Below are positions 18,225-25,864 of a stretch of 64,000 nucleotides of DNA, piece after piece. Within the stretch, counting starts at the first letter, position 1; each line of letters starts with the position of its first letter. Position numbers and translations under genes: made by a program. The notes beneath the pieces were generated by a model that did not search any database, was not told the origin of the DNA, and worked only from the letters and a program-made list of their open reading frames with translations. Source of the DNA: an uncultured Prevotellaceae bacterium (GTDB lineage Bacteria; Bacteroidota; Bacteroidia; Bacteroidales; Bacteroidaceae); NCBI GenBank assembly GCA_947166345.1, contig CAMVDU010000008.1, positions 1 to 64,000 of the forward strand, given 5' to 3'.

Positions 18225-19115
18225 ATGGCAGAAATGAGTAAAATTGAGCAAGTGCTCAGCAAGTACAACCTCAACATTACGGACGAGGAAGTGAAGGAAG
18301 CAGTGAAGAAAATCATTGCAGAGAAAGTACACGAGAACGACACTCTCGAAGTAAAGAAATTCCTGATGGGTAGCGTAGAACTGACAACCCTGAAGACCAC
18401 CGATTCAGAGACTTCTGTGATGGCTTTCACGGAGAAGGTGAACCAGTTTGAGGAAGCCTACCCTGACCTACCCCACGTGGCAACTATCTGTGTATATCCA
18501 AAATTTGCAAAAGTTGTCAGCGAGACATTGGAAGTGGAGGGTGTAGAAGTGGCTTGTGTATCTGGCAGTTTCCCCAGTTCTCAGTCACTCATCGAGGTGA
18601 AGACAGTTGAAACCTCATTAGCTATAAAAGACGGTGCCACAGAGATTGATATCGTCATGAACGTAGGTGCTTTCCTGGACGGTGACTTTGAGACTGTTGT
18701 CGATGAGGTTCAGCAAGAGAAAGAGGCCTGTGGCGACAAAGATATGAAGGTTATCCTAGAAACTGGCTGTTTGAAGACTGCCAAGAATATCAAGATAGCA
18801 TCAATTCTATCAATGTACGGTGGTGGCGACTATATCAAAACCTCAACTGGTAAACTTGAACCTGCAGCAACACCTGAGGCAGCCTACGTGATGTGTCAGG
18901 CTATCAAGGAATACTACGATCAAACAGGCATTCAGATTGGTTTTAAGCCTGCTGGAGGCCTTAATACCGTTATGGACGCACTTATTTACTACACCATTGT
19001 TAAAGAGGTGCTGGGTGAGAAATGGCTCACCAACAAGTGGTTCCGCATGGGCACCAGTCGTCTAGCCAACTTGCTGTTAAGCGAGGTGATTGGAGAAGAG
19101 GTTAAATTCTTCTAA
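18225..19115 (+). CDS. deoC: Deoxyribose-phosphate aldolase
   Basis: 296 residues. ATICVYPKF, ACVSGSFPSSQ, EIDIVMNVGAFLDG, VILETGCL and the Schiff-base segment YIKTSTGKLEPAATPEA are DeoC signatures; the catalytic lysine is in IKTSTG. It splits deoxyribose-5-phosphate into acetaldehyde and glyceraldehyde-3-phosphate. It is somewhat longer than the bacterial average (about 220-260), with an extended N-terminus. Its stop is one base from the stop of the convergent prenyl synthase gene, and its terminator appears to lie inside that gene. Confidence 0.95.
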   Translation: MAEMSKIEQVLSKYNLNITDEEVKEAVKKIIAEKVHENDTLEVKKFLMGSVELTTLKTTDSETSVMAFTEKVNQFEEAYPDLPHVATICVYPKFAKVVSETLEVEGVEVACVSGSFPSSQSLIEVKTVETSLAIKDGATEIDIVMNVGAFLDGDFETVVDEVQQEKEACGDKDMKVILETGCLKTAKNIKIASILSMYGGGDYIKTSTGKLEPAATPEAAYVMCQAIKEYYDQTGIQIGFKPAGGLNTVMDALIYYTIVKEVLGEKWLTNKWFRMGTSRLANLLLSEVIGEEVKFF

Positions 19116-19116
19116 G

Positions 19117-20094
19117 TCAATAATTGCGTTGAACTACATAGTCGAGATAGGCGATCAAAGCATCGCGTATCTCGGCTTTTTTAACGTATTCATCGATAAA
19201 CGTCTTGGCTTCAGCGTGATAGTCAAGCATCCGTTTATCAGCATACTCTATCCCACCCTGTTCTTTCGTAAACGCCACTAAAACAGCGATTTCATCGTGA
19301 TTGATAGTGCCTGCCTTTACCTTACGTGCCAACGTAATCATCAAATCACTGTGGGTCTTATTAAGGGCATAGAGCACAGGCAATGTCAACTTGCCCTCAA
19401 CCATATCGTTGCCTGTAGGCTTTCCTATCTCTTTAGAGTCGAAATAGTCGAAAATATCATCGCGTATCTGGAAGATAATACCCAGGTTCTGACCAAAAAG
19501 TGCCGCCTTACTAACCACTTCTTCAGAGGCTCCAGCAGACAGGGCACCCAGGGCTGCACACGACTCAAACAAAGCGGCTGTCTTCTTCTTAATAACCTGA
19601 TAATAAACCTCTTCCGAGAAATCCTGATTCTGAATATTTGTCAGTTGCAGGATCTCTCCAGCAGCTAATGTCTGACCCAGTTGTGCCAGGTTTTCAACGA
19701 TACGCTGGTCACCAGTTTGGGAGACTCGTAACAGGGCTGTGGAAAGGATATAATCACCCACAAGGACGGCCACCTTATTATTAAAAGAGGCATTCACAGA
19801 GGGTTGACCACGCCGCTCATCACTCTCATCTACAACATCATCATGTACCAAAGAAGCAGTATGCAACAGTTCCAAACCAAGCGCAGCATTCTGTGTTGAT
19901 TCATTGACGGTACCGAAGTTCTTGGCCAACAGAAGGGTAAGGATGGGACGCATGCGTTTACCACCACGCTGTCTGATATGAGAAAGAGCATTTCCCAACA
20001 GCTGATCGGAATGAGTCAGCGAGTCATTGAACAACGTAATAAACGTGCTCAATTCCTGTTCGATAGGTGCCTTGATGAGCGATAATTGGTCCAT
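19117..20094 (-). CDS. Long-chain polyprenyl diphosphate synthase
   Basis: 325 residues from the ATG at 20094; a TTG three codons earlier is less likely. First aspartate-rich motif LVHDDVVDESDERRG (DDxxD), second IFQIRDDIFDYFD, and GGKRMRPILTLLLAKNFG at the N-terminus define the trans-prenyltransferase (IspA/IspB) family. It elongates isoprenoid chains, probably for menaquinone. The 3' end encodes ALIAYLDYVVQRNY and doubles as the convergent deoC terminator. Chain length of the product is not readable. Confidence 0.92.
   Translation of the reverse strand: MDQLSLIKAPIEQELSTFITLFNDSLTHSDQLLGNALSHIRQRGGKRMRPILTLLLAKNFGTVNESTQNAALGLELLHTASLVHDDVVDESDERRGQPSVNASFNNKVAVLVGDYILSTALLRVSQTGDQRIVENLAQLGQTLAAGEILQLTNIQNQDFSEEVYYQVIKKKTAALFESCAALGALSAGASEEVVSKAALFGQNLGIIFQIRDDIFDYFDSKEIGKPTGNDMVEGKLTLPVLYALNKTHSDLMITLARKVKAGTINHDEIAVLVAFTKEQGGIEYADKRMLDYHAEAKTFIDEYVKKAEIRDALIAYLDYVVQRNY
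19143..19180 (+). terminator. Terminator of deoC inside the convergent gene
   Basis: CGAGATA (19143-19149) pairs with TATCTCG (19168-19174), extended by GCGAT/ATCGC, and is followed by CTTTTTT on the plus strand. The hairpin overlaps codons near the 3' end of the convergent prenyl synthase gene. Confidence 0.8.
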
Positions 20095-20181
20095 TTTCGT
20101 CAATTTTGTGACAAAATTAGTGAAAATCTGGGAGTATTGCGAATTTTTTTAGTAATTTTACACGAAAATTCGAAAAATAAT

Positions 20182-22947
20182 ATGGATAAACTGTTTTTAA
20201 TCGATGCCTACGCCATCATTTACAGGTCGTATTACGCCTTTATCAAGAACCCTCGTATCAACTCAAAGGGTCTCAACACTTCGGCCATCATAGGTTTTGT
20301 GAACACCCTACAGGAGGTCATCGAAAAAGAGCAGCCAACCCACTTAGGTGTGGCTTTCGACCCTCATGGACCTACCTTCCGTAGTGAGGCCTACCCTGCT
20401 TATAAGGCGCAACGAGAAGCTACGCCAGAAGACATCCGAAAGGCTATTCCCATCATCAAGGAACTGCTAAACGCCTATCGCATTCCAGTCATTCAGATAG
20501 ATGGTTACGAGGCGGATGACGTCATTGGAACGCTGGCTAAAAAAGCTGATTCCATCGGAATAGACACTTATATGCTGACGCCAGATAAAGATTATGGGCA
20601 ACTGGTGACAAATCATGCTCGCATCTATCGTCCTCGACACGGGGGAGGATACGAGGTGATGGGCCCTCAGGAGGTCTGTGCAAAGTACGACATCCCTACC
20701 CCACTCCAAGTTATCGACCTGTTGGCACTCATGGGCGACTCTGCGGACAACTTCCCAGGGTGTCCTGGTGTGGGTGAAAAGACTGCCGTGAAACTAATCA
20801 AAGACTTCGGTTCCATCGATGATTTGCTGCATCGAACAAACGAACTGAAGGGCGCCTTACAGAAAAAAGTGGTTGAGCACGAAGACGACATCCGACTCTC
20901 CTACTTCCTCGCGACAATAAAAACTGATGTACCTGTGGAACTCGACATGAAGGCTTTAGCAAGGAAAGAGCCGGATGAAGACAAACTGCGTGCGCTCTTC
21001 ACAGAATTAGAGTTTAAGTCATTAGCCGACCGAGTTCTTAAAAAAGTTGAAAAGAAACCAAAAAGTGATAATATTCAGCTCTCTCTCTTTGAAGAATACG
21101 TGCCCGAGGGTAGGGTAGAGCCTGAATTTTCAAGTTTTGAGGCCCTTAAAACGACCCCTCACGAATACAAACTCGTTGATAATGAGGAAGATTTGAAGAA
21201 AATTTGTGATTATTTCTTTACAAACAAATTTCTCTGTCTAGATACAGAAACCACTTCAACGTCACCAATCGATGCAGAATTGGTGGGTTTGAGCTTCTCT
21301 GTGAAGGAACATGAGGCTTTTTATGTGCCAATTCCTGCCAATCGTGAAGAAGCGTTGCGAATTGTTAATATCTTTAAACCACTCTATGAGGACCCCTCAA
21401 TTTTGAAAATAGGGCAGAACTTGAAGTATGACCTTGAGGTGCTCCGCAATTACGACATCCATCTGGATGGTCCGATGTGGGACACGATGATAGCCCATTA
21501 TCTCATTCAACCCGAATTGGGACATAACATGGACTATATGGCTGAGGTGTATCTTCATTACCAAACCATACATATTGATGAACTGATAGGAGCAAGAGGC
21601 AAAAACCAGAAATCGATGCGCGACCTCCAACCCTCGGAGGTATATGAGTATGCCTGCGAGGATGCGGACATCACCCTGCAATTGAAGAACAAACTGGAAC
21701 CAGAGCTCAAGAATCATGATTGTGAACAACTGTTCTATGACATCGAGATGCCCCTGATGCCAGTACTGGCAGAAATGGAGATGAACGGCGTGTGTCTAGA
21801 TACTGATTCGTTGAGTGAGACTTCAAGAATTTTGACAGACCGCATGAACGAGATAGAAGCTCGCATCTATGAACTGGCTGGTCAGTCGTTTAATATTGCA
21901 TCGCCCAAACAAGTGGGTGAGATACTGTTCGACAAACTGCGAATCGTGGAGAAAGCCAAGAAAACCAAGACAGGACAATACGTAACAAGTGAGGAGGTTC
22001 TGCAACAACTGAAGAACAAGCACGAGATAGTTGCTGACATCTTGGAACACAGAGGATTAAAGAAACTGATAGGTACATACATCGAGGCCCTTCCCAAATT
22101 GATCAACCCACGAACAGGCCATATTCACACCTCTTTCAATCAAACCATCACAGCTACAGGACGTCTGTCCTCATCAGATCCCAATCTGCAGAATATCCCC
22201 ATTCGTGGAGAGGATGGCAAGGAGATTCGTAAGGCCTTTATTCCCGAACCTGGATGTCTGTTTTTTTCAGCAGACTATAGTCAGATTGAACTACGAGTGA
22301 TGGCTCATCTCTCTGGCGACGAGAACATGATTCGCGTCTTCAAAGAGGGTAAAGACCTGCACGCTGCCACAGCTGCCAACATCTACAAGAAAGACATCAA
22401 CGAGGTGACGCGCGATGAACGAACAAAGTCGAAACGCGCCAATTTCGGAATCATCTATGGCATCACCGTCTTTGGTCTGGCCGAACGTCTTGATATTCCT
22501 CGCGACGAGGCTAAGATGCTGATTGATGGTTACTTCCAGACCTTCCCACAGGTACACGACTACATGGAACATGCTAAGGAGGAAGCCCGTCAGAAGGGTT
22601 ATGTCACCACACTCTTTGGTCGTCGTCGCTATCTGCCTGACATCAACTCGCAGAATGCCACCGTTCGTGGCTTTGCCGAGCGCAACGCCATCAATGCCCC
22701 CATCCAGGGTACTGCTGCCGACATCATCAAAGTGGCCATGATTCATATCCATCAGCGCTTCAAGGCCGAGGGTATCCGTTCGAAGATGATCCTGCAAGTA
22801 CACGACGAACTCAACTTCAGCGTCTATCCGGAAGAAAAGGGTAGGGTAGAGGCCATCGTCCTCGAGGAGATGCAGAATGCCCTCACGATGGCTGTTCCCC
22901 TTGTTGCCGACTCAGGCTTTGGCAAGAACTGGCTCGAGGCGCACTAA
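20182..22947 (+). CDS. polA: DNA polymerase I
   Basis: 921 residues from the ATG at 20182 (MDKLFLIDAYAIIYRSYYAF). Order: 5'-3' exonuclease (1-290, GYEADDVIGTLAKK, MGDSADNFPGCPGVGEKTA), 3'-5' exonuclease with intact DxE (FLCLDTETTSTSP), then the polymerase with motif A (FSADYSQIELRVMAHLSGD), motif B (KRANFGIIYGI) and motif C (LQVHDELNF). QLSLF at residues 299-303 in the linker is a perfect beta-clamp-binding pentapeptide. It acts in Okazaki-fragment processing and repair, and proofreading should be active. Confidence 0.98.
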   Translation: MDKLFLIDAYAIIYRSYYAFIKNPRINSKGLNTSAIIGFVNTLQEVIEKEQPTHLGVAFDPHGPTFRSEAYPAYKAQREATPEDIRKAIPIIKELLNAYRIPVIQIDGYEADDVIGTLAKKADSIGIDTYMLTPDKDYGQLVTNHARIYRPRHGGGYEVMGPQEVCAKYDIPTPLQVIDLLALMGDSADNFPGCPGVGEKTAVKLIKDFGSIDDLLHRTNELKGALQKKVVEHEDDIRLSYFLATIKTDVPVELDMKALARKEPDEDKLRALFTELEFKSLADRVLKKVEKKPKSDNIQLSLFEEYVPEGRVEPEFSSFEALKTTPHEYKLVDNEEDLKKICDYFFTNKFLCLDTETTSTSPIDAELVGLSFSVKEHEAFYVPIPANREEALRIVNIFKPLYEDPSILKIGQNLKYDLEVLRNYDIHLDGPMWDTMIAHYLIQPELGHNMDYMAEVYLHYQTIHIDELIGARGKNQKSMRDLQPSEVYEYACEDADITLQLKNKLEPELKNHDCEQLFYDIEMPLMPVLAEMEMNGVCLDTDSLSETSRILTDRMNEIEARIYELAGQSFNIASPKQVGEILFDKLRIVEKAKKTKTGQYVTSEEVLQQLKNKHEIVADILEHRGLKKLIGTYIEALPKLINPRTGHIHTSFNQTITATGRLSSSDPNLQNIPIRGEDGKEIRKAFIPEPGCLFFSADYSQIELRVMAHLSGDENMIRVFKEGKDLHAATAANIYKKDINEVTRDERTKSKRANFGIIYGITVFGLAERLDIPRDEAKMLIDGYFQTFPQVHDYMEHAKEEARQKGYVTTLFGRRRYLPDINSQNATVRGFAERNAINAPIQGTAADIIKVAMIHIHQRFKAEGIRSKMILQVHDELNFSVYPEEKGRVEAIVLEEMQNALTMAVPLVADSGFGKNWLEAH

Positions 22948-23004
22948 CCAGTACAGTAAACGGCGACAATGTCGCTGTCAACCCCACCAAAAAGGAAACA
23001 GCCT

Positions 23005-24057
23005 ATGGACGAAAGAAAGAAAAGGCGCATTGAGTGGTCAAAGAAACAAGAAAAGAAACCCTCCATGAAGCGTCGTTGCGACGAGCACGACTACACCCAA
23101 CGAGGCATCTATATGATAACAATGGCCACAGAAGGTCGATTGCCATTATTCGGAACTTTACAAGGTGACCCAATGGCCACAAGCGGAAACAATAGTCCAC
23201 AGGTCGTCCTATCTCCATTAGGAGAAAAAGTGAAAGCCTGCTGGTTTGACATTCCGGCTCACTACCCCGAGGTATCTGTCATCAAGCTTTGTATCATGCC
23301 AGACCATATCCATGGAGTGCTCTTTGTCAGGGAAAACATGCCACACCATCTGGGCACCATCATCAATGGCTTCAAAAGTGGTACCAGGAAGGCAGCACGA
23401 GAACTGGGTGTCATCACGCCTCCTGTGTCGCCTCCTGCTCAGCCAGCCCCCTCCGTCCAGTACACTGAGGCATTGCCTCAGTCACCAAAACACCCAACCA
23501 CTGGCATTCTTTGGGAGCCTGGCTACAACGACCGTATCCTACTGCAAGAAGGCCAATTACAGCGCATGCTCAACTACCTTGATGACAACCCCAGGCGACT
23601 CCTGCTAAAACACACAAACCCTCAGTACTTCAAGCCCCTAGGCAAACTATCCGTATCTGGCATCGAGATGGAAGCAATGGGCAATACGGCCCTCCTTGAG
23701 AAACCTGTTAAACTACAGGTACAGTGCTCGCGCCACCTCTATCAGAACGAGATAGAAGAACGTAAACGTTACTTCCTGAATGCAGCCCAACAAGGTGCCG
23801 TCATCGTCTCTCCCTGTATCAGTCCAGGCGAGAAACAGATTGCCACAGCCATTTTAGAAGCAAAACTCCCCCTTATCGTCCTGCTCTTGAAAGGCTTTCC
23901 TCCCTTCTTTAAGCCTCATCCCCATTATCTCATGGCTTGTGCCGAAGGCCGCCTGCTCATGCTAAGCCCTTATCCCTGGCAAAACGAAAAGATAGAAAAC
24001 ATGCGCCAGCGCTGCCTGCAGCTCAACGATATGGCCGCTGAAATATGCAAATCATAA
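23005..24057 (+). CDS. Second RAYT-like Y1 (HUH) transposase with extra C-terminal domain
   Basis: 350 residues from the ATG at 23005, chosen because AAAGGA lies 8 bp upstream (22991-22996); the frame is open to 22969. N-terminal Y1 domain: RGIYMITMATEGRLPLFG, the HUH segment IMPDHIHGVLFV (His101, His103) and candidate nucleophile Tyr191 in LNYLDDNPRRLLL. A Pro-rich stretch (about 139-165) interrupts it. The C-terminal domain (QQGAVIVSPCISPGEKQIA to CAEGRLLMLSPYPW) aligns by eye with that of the protein at 7350-8372. It lies 57 bp downstream of polA, with a nine-unit 22-bp-period array starting 60 bp after its stop. No IS ends are seen. Confidence 0.82.
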   Translation: MDERKKRRIEWSKKQEKKPSMKRRCDEHDYTQRGIYMITMATEGRLPLFGTLQGDPMATSGNNSPQVVLSPLGEKVKACWFDIPAHYPEVSVIKLCIMPDHIHGVLFVRENMPHHLGTIINGFKSGTRKAARELGVITPPVSPPAQPAPSVQYTEALPQSPKHPTTGILWEPGYNDRILLQEGQLQRMLNYLDDNPRRLLLKHTNPQYFKPLGKLSVSGIEMEAMGNTALLEKPVKLQVQCSRHLYQNEIEERKRYFLNAAQQGAVIVSPCISPGEKQIATAILEAKLPLIVLLLKGFPPFFKPHPHYLMACAEGRLLMLSPYPWQNEKIENMRQRCLQLNDMAAEICKS

Positions 24058-24452
24058 TGCCAACCTCTCCTACGACACGCTGGCTGAACATAAAGACAAC
24101 TCCGTATTCGTGGTTCCTAGACACACTTTCCAACGCAAGCAGACGCACTTTCCTACCGCGTGACTTAAGTCAAAAGGTCGCGTGACTTAAGTCAAGAGAT
24201 CGTTTGACTTAAGTCAAAAAGGTTTTCGACTTAAGTCAAAAGGTAGGCTTCTACGTCACTTTGCCGTGGAAAGTGCGTCATTTCACTAAGTATTCTGCGT
24301 CAATAGACCTTGGAGATGTCCCTTCGTTACAAATTTGTACTCGTTGCTTTTAGGGCAAAATAATATCTCGCCTTCAGCTTTATGTACTGAAAGCGAGATA
24401 ATATGATAATCAATAATCTGTCACAAATTAAATTGTCACGTCCTATTAGTTA
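24058..24452. other. Intergenic region with repeat array
   Basis: No gene is visible. Positions 24118-24315 are a 22-bp-period array; the remaining 137 bp before the convergent small gene is plain AT-rich sequence with no recognised signal. Confidence 0.8.
24118..24315. repeat. 22-bp-period array, nine units
   Basis: Units start every 22 bp from 24118 to 24294. Units 1-2 share AGACxCACTTTCC; units 3-6 (24162, 24184, 24206, 24228) each begin with the palindrome GACTTAAGTC; units 7-9 contain ACGTCA, GCGTCA and GCGTCA at a fixed offset. The sub-families differ but the register never slips. Confidence 0.92.
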
Positions 24453-24902
24453 TTAGTTACGCAATCTACGCACAATCATACCAAGTAAAGAATAGCAACT
24501 AGGACAGTTGCAATGTTTTAACTCTACAGCCTTTGTCTCATTTGAAGGTATAACAACTTGGTACACTTCTTCTTTTTCAATAGGATTATTCCGAACCTTG
24601 CTTGAAGAGTCGAAAAGCAACTTGAATAAAACGGTAACTGTAAAATTATTGTAATTCTTTAAGTATGCCCTAGTTGTTCCATTGGCAAACACATAATCAG
24701 AATCTACCGTTCTCGAAATATCTTCAAGGCTAACGCCACCTATGTCTTCGGATGAAGATATTCCGTTAATTGTAAATCCACTTTCTTTGGTTGTTGAGTT
24801 ATTGCTGCTGCTGTAACTGTTTTGTGTGATTTGTATGACATTCTGTGCGTTTGCACATGTAATCATTCCAAATAAAAGAATTAAAGATATTGTTTTCTTC
24901 AT
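24453..24902 (-). CDS. Small exported protein of unknown function
   Basis: 149 residues with a signal peptide (MKKTISLILLFGMITCANAQ). The mature part is Ser/Asn/Thr-rich at first, followed by a beta-rich stretch (RAYLKNYNNFTVTVLFKLLFD and VYQVVIPSNETKAVEL), and it ends with CNCPSCYSLLGMIVRRLRN carrying three cysteines. I do not recognise the family. It follows another small exported protein on the same strand 77 bp upstream; both are AT-rich compared with polA and ychF, suggesting an acquired pair. Confidence 0.68.
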   Translation of the reverse strand: MKKTISLILLFGMITCANAQNVIQITQNSYSSSNNSTTKESGFTINGISSSEDIGGVSLEDISRTVDSDYVFANGTTRAYLKNYNNFTVTVLFKLLFDSSSKVRNNPIEKEEVYQVVIPSNETKAVELKHCNCPSCYSLLGMIVRRLRN

Positions 24903-24979
24903 TATTCTATTTTTTGTTTGTTAAATAACGTGGCGGACAATGGGTGTCGTCCGCTACGAATGAAGATTAATTATCTTTT

Positions 24980-25255
24980 TTATGGTTCTGGGAACTCAAC
25001 TGGTTTTTTTTGTTCACCATCCCCAAGACAATCAGGACATGTTACTTTTTCGGTAATGTAACCTCGCCCATCGCAAGTATAACAATCATCACCCCACTTG
25101 TCTTTCTTGGCTCCCTTGCAGGTAGGACAATCTTTTTTTACATCAATCTTTCCTGTTCCCTTACATTTAAGACACGGTAAAGAAGAATTAATGGTAAAAG
25201 CACAAAGAGTTCCAACTAGGACAATAAATCCTAAAGCGACAAGAATCTTTTTCAT
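24980..25255 (-). CDS. Small exported protein with DnaJ-type CxxCxG zinc-finger repeats
   Basis: 91 residues. The N-terminal segment MKKILVALGFIVLVGTLCAF is a signal peptide or membrane anchor. The mature part has four CxxC pairs: CLKCKGTGK, CPTCKGAKK, CYTCDGRGY and CPDCLGDGE, i.e. the repeat of the DnaJ cysteine-rich domain without any J domain. It could bind two zinc ions. The role is unknown; an envelope-located DnaJ-like zinc finger is unusual. It is probably co-transcribed with the next gene. Confidence 0.8.
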   Translation of the reverse strand: MKKILVALGFIVLVGTLCAFTINSSLPCLKCKGTGKIDVKKDCPTCKGAKKDKWGDDCYTCDGRGYITEKVTCPDCLGDGEQKKPVEFPEP

Positions 25256-25449
25256 TATTATTGTTGCCTGTTATATCCCATCGGCCCATCGGTTTTTAAA
25301 AAAGAATTTTGTACCTTTAATAATGTACATAGCAAAAGCGTGGTACTTATTCACTTTTGCCTGTTCTACGATGTACATATTGGACTATCCGTTATGTTTC
25401 ATAGGCATTTATACTTTAGTTTTTAGTTATTAAAGAGGTTTAGCAGTGG

Positions 25450-25716
25450 CAAAGATAAAAGCACAAAGAATGGCGTGGCCATCCTTATGCACTTACCTGA
25501 GGGGCGAGCCTAGGAATTGGAACCCCTTCAACCTTATAAGAATGCTCCACGCCAAAGCGTGTGCATAGCTAAATATAGGTTGTGAGGGGAAATCGCCATC
25601 TTTGGCTTCCCTTTGCTTTCTTAAATCGAACTATTCCAAAAGAAGTTTCCTAGGCTGCTTCGGTAAGTGCGAAATAATAAGCTAATGCATCTGCGGTTCA
25701 GGATTTCTCCCCCGAT
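25450..25716 (-). ncRNA. Probable structured non-coding RNA
   Basis: Helices nest consistently: GCACTTACC (25489-25497) with GGTAAGTGC (25662-25670), 9 bp; GCCTAGGAA (25508-25516) with TTCCTAGGC (25647-25655), 9 bp; inside them a hairpin GGGGAA..GCCA/TGGC..TTCCC (about 25587-25613), a stem CAACCT (25529-25534)/AGGTTG (25577-25582), and a tight hairpin CACGC/GCGTG (25548-25561). A 5' hairpin GCGGT..ACCGC precedes them. A near-perfect promoter lies just upstream and a U-rich tail follows. No known class (tmRNA, RNase P, SRP, 6S) was recognised. A class such as the computationally defined Bacteroidales-1 motif is possible but untested. Confidence 0.68.
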
Positions 25717-25723
25717 ACCGCTG

Positions 25724-25755
25724 CAAAGATAGAGAAAATATTTGTATTTAGCAAA
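25724..25755 (-). promoter_or_regulatory. Promoter of the structured RNA
   Basis: Minus-strand TATCTTTG (25731-25724) with TTTG (25755-25752), spacing 20 bp. No coding sequence on that strand follows for 460 bp, which argues for a non-coding transcript. Confidence 0.82.
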
Positions 25756-25802
25756 CTTTTCAAAAGAAAAATGCATCATAGGTCCTGATAATCTCATATT
25801 TC

Positions 25803-25834
25803 TTTGGTTTTTTGCTTACTTAATCGTACCTTTG
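25803..25834 (+). promoter_or_regulatory. ychF promoter
   Basis: TTTG (25803-25806) and TACCTTTG (25827-25834), spacing 20 bp, 30 bp before the start codon. Confidence 0.82.
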
Positions 25835-25864
25835 CACCCAGAATATAAACGTTTATAATAGAAA

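Larger units (their letters stand above)
25256..25864. other. Intergenic region holding a structured RNA and divergent promoters
   Basis: No protein gene is visible. An inverted repeat (ATGTACA..CAAAAG / CTTTTG..ATGTACAT) lies at 25322-25379. A probable minus-strand structured RNA occupies about 25450-25716, and two divergent promoters (25724-25755 minus, 25803-25834 plus) precede ychF. Confidence 0.8.

Noticed and set aside
24118..24315. CRISPR array
   Set aside because: The period is 22 bp with variable units and no constant repeat separated by unique spacers of about 30 bp. No cas genes are in the window. The 20-bp tandem repeat at 7052-7125 was rejected for the same reason.
25450..25716. 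tmRNA, RNase P RNA, SRP RNA or 6S RNA
   Set aside because: I looked for a tag reading frame, the GAGGAAAGTCC P4 element and the SRP tetraloop motif and found none; a rod-like 6S fold does not fit the branched pairing.
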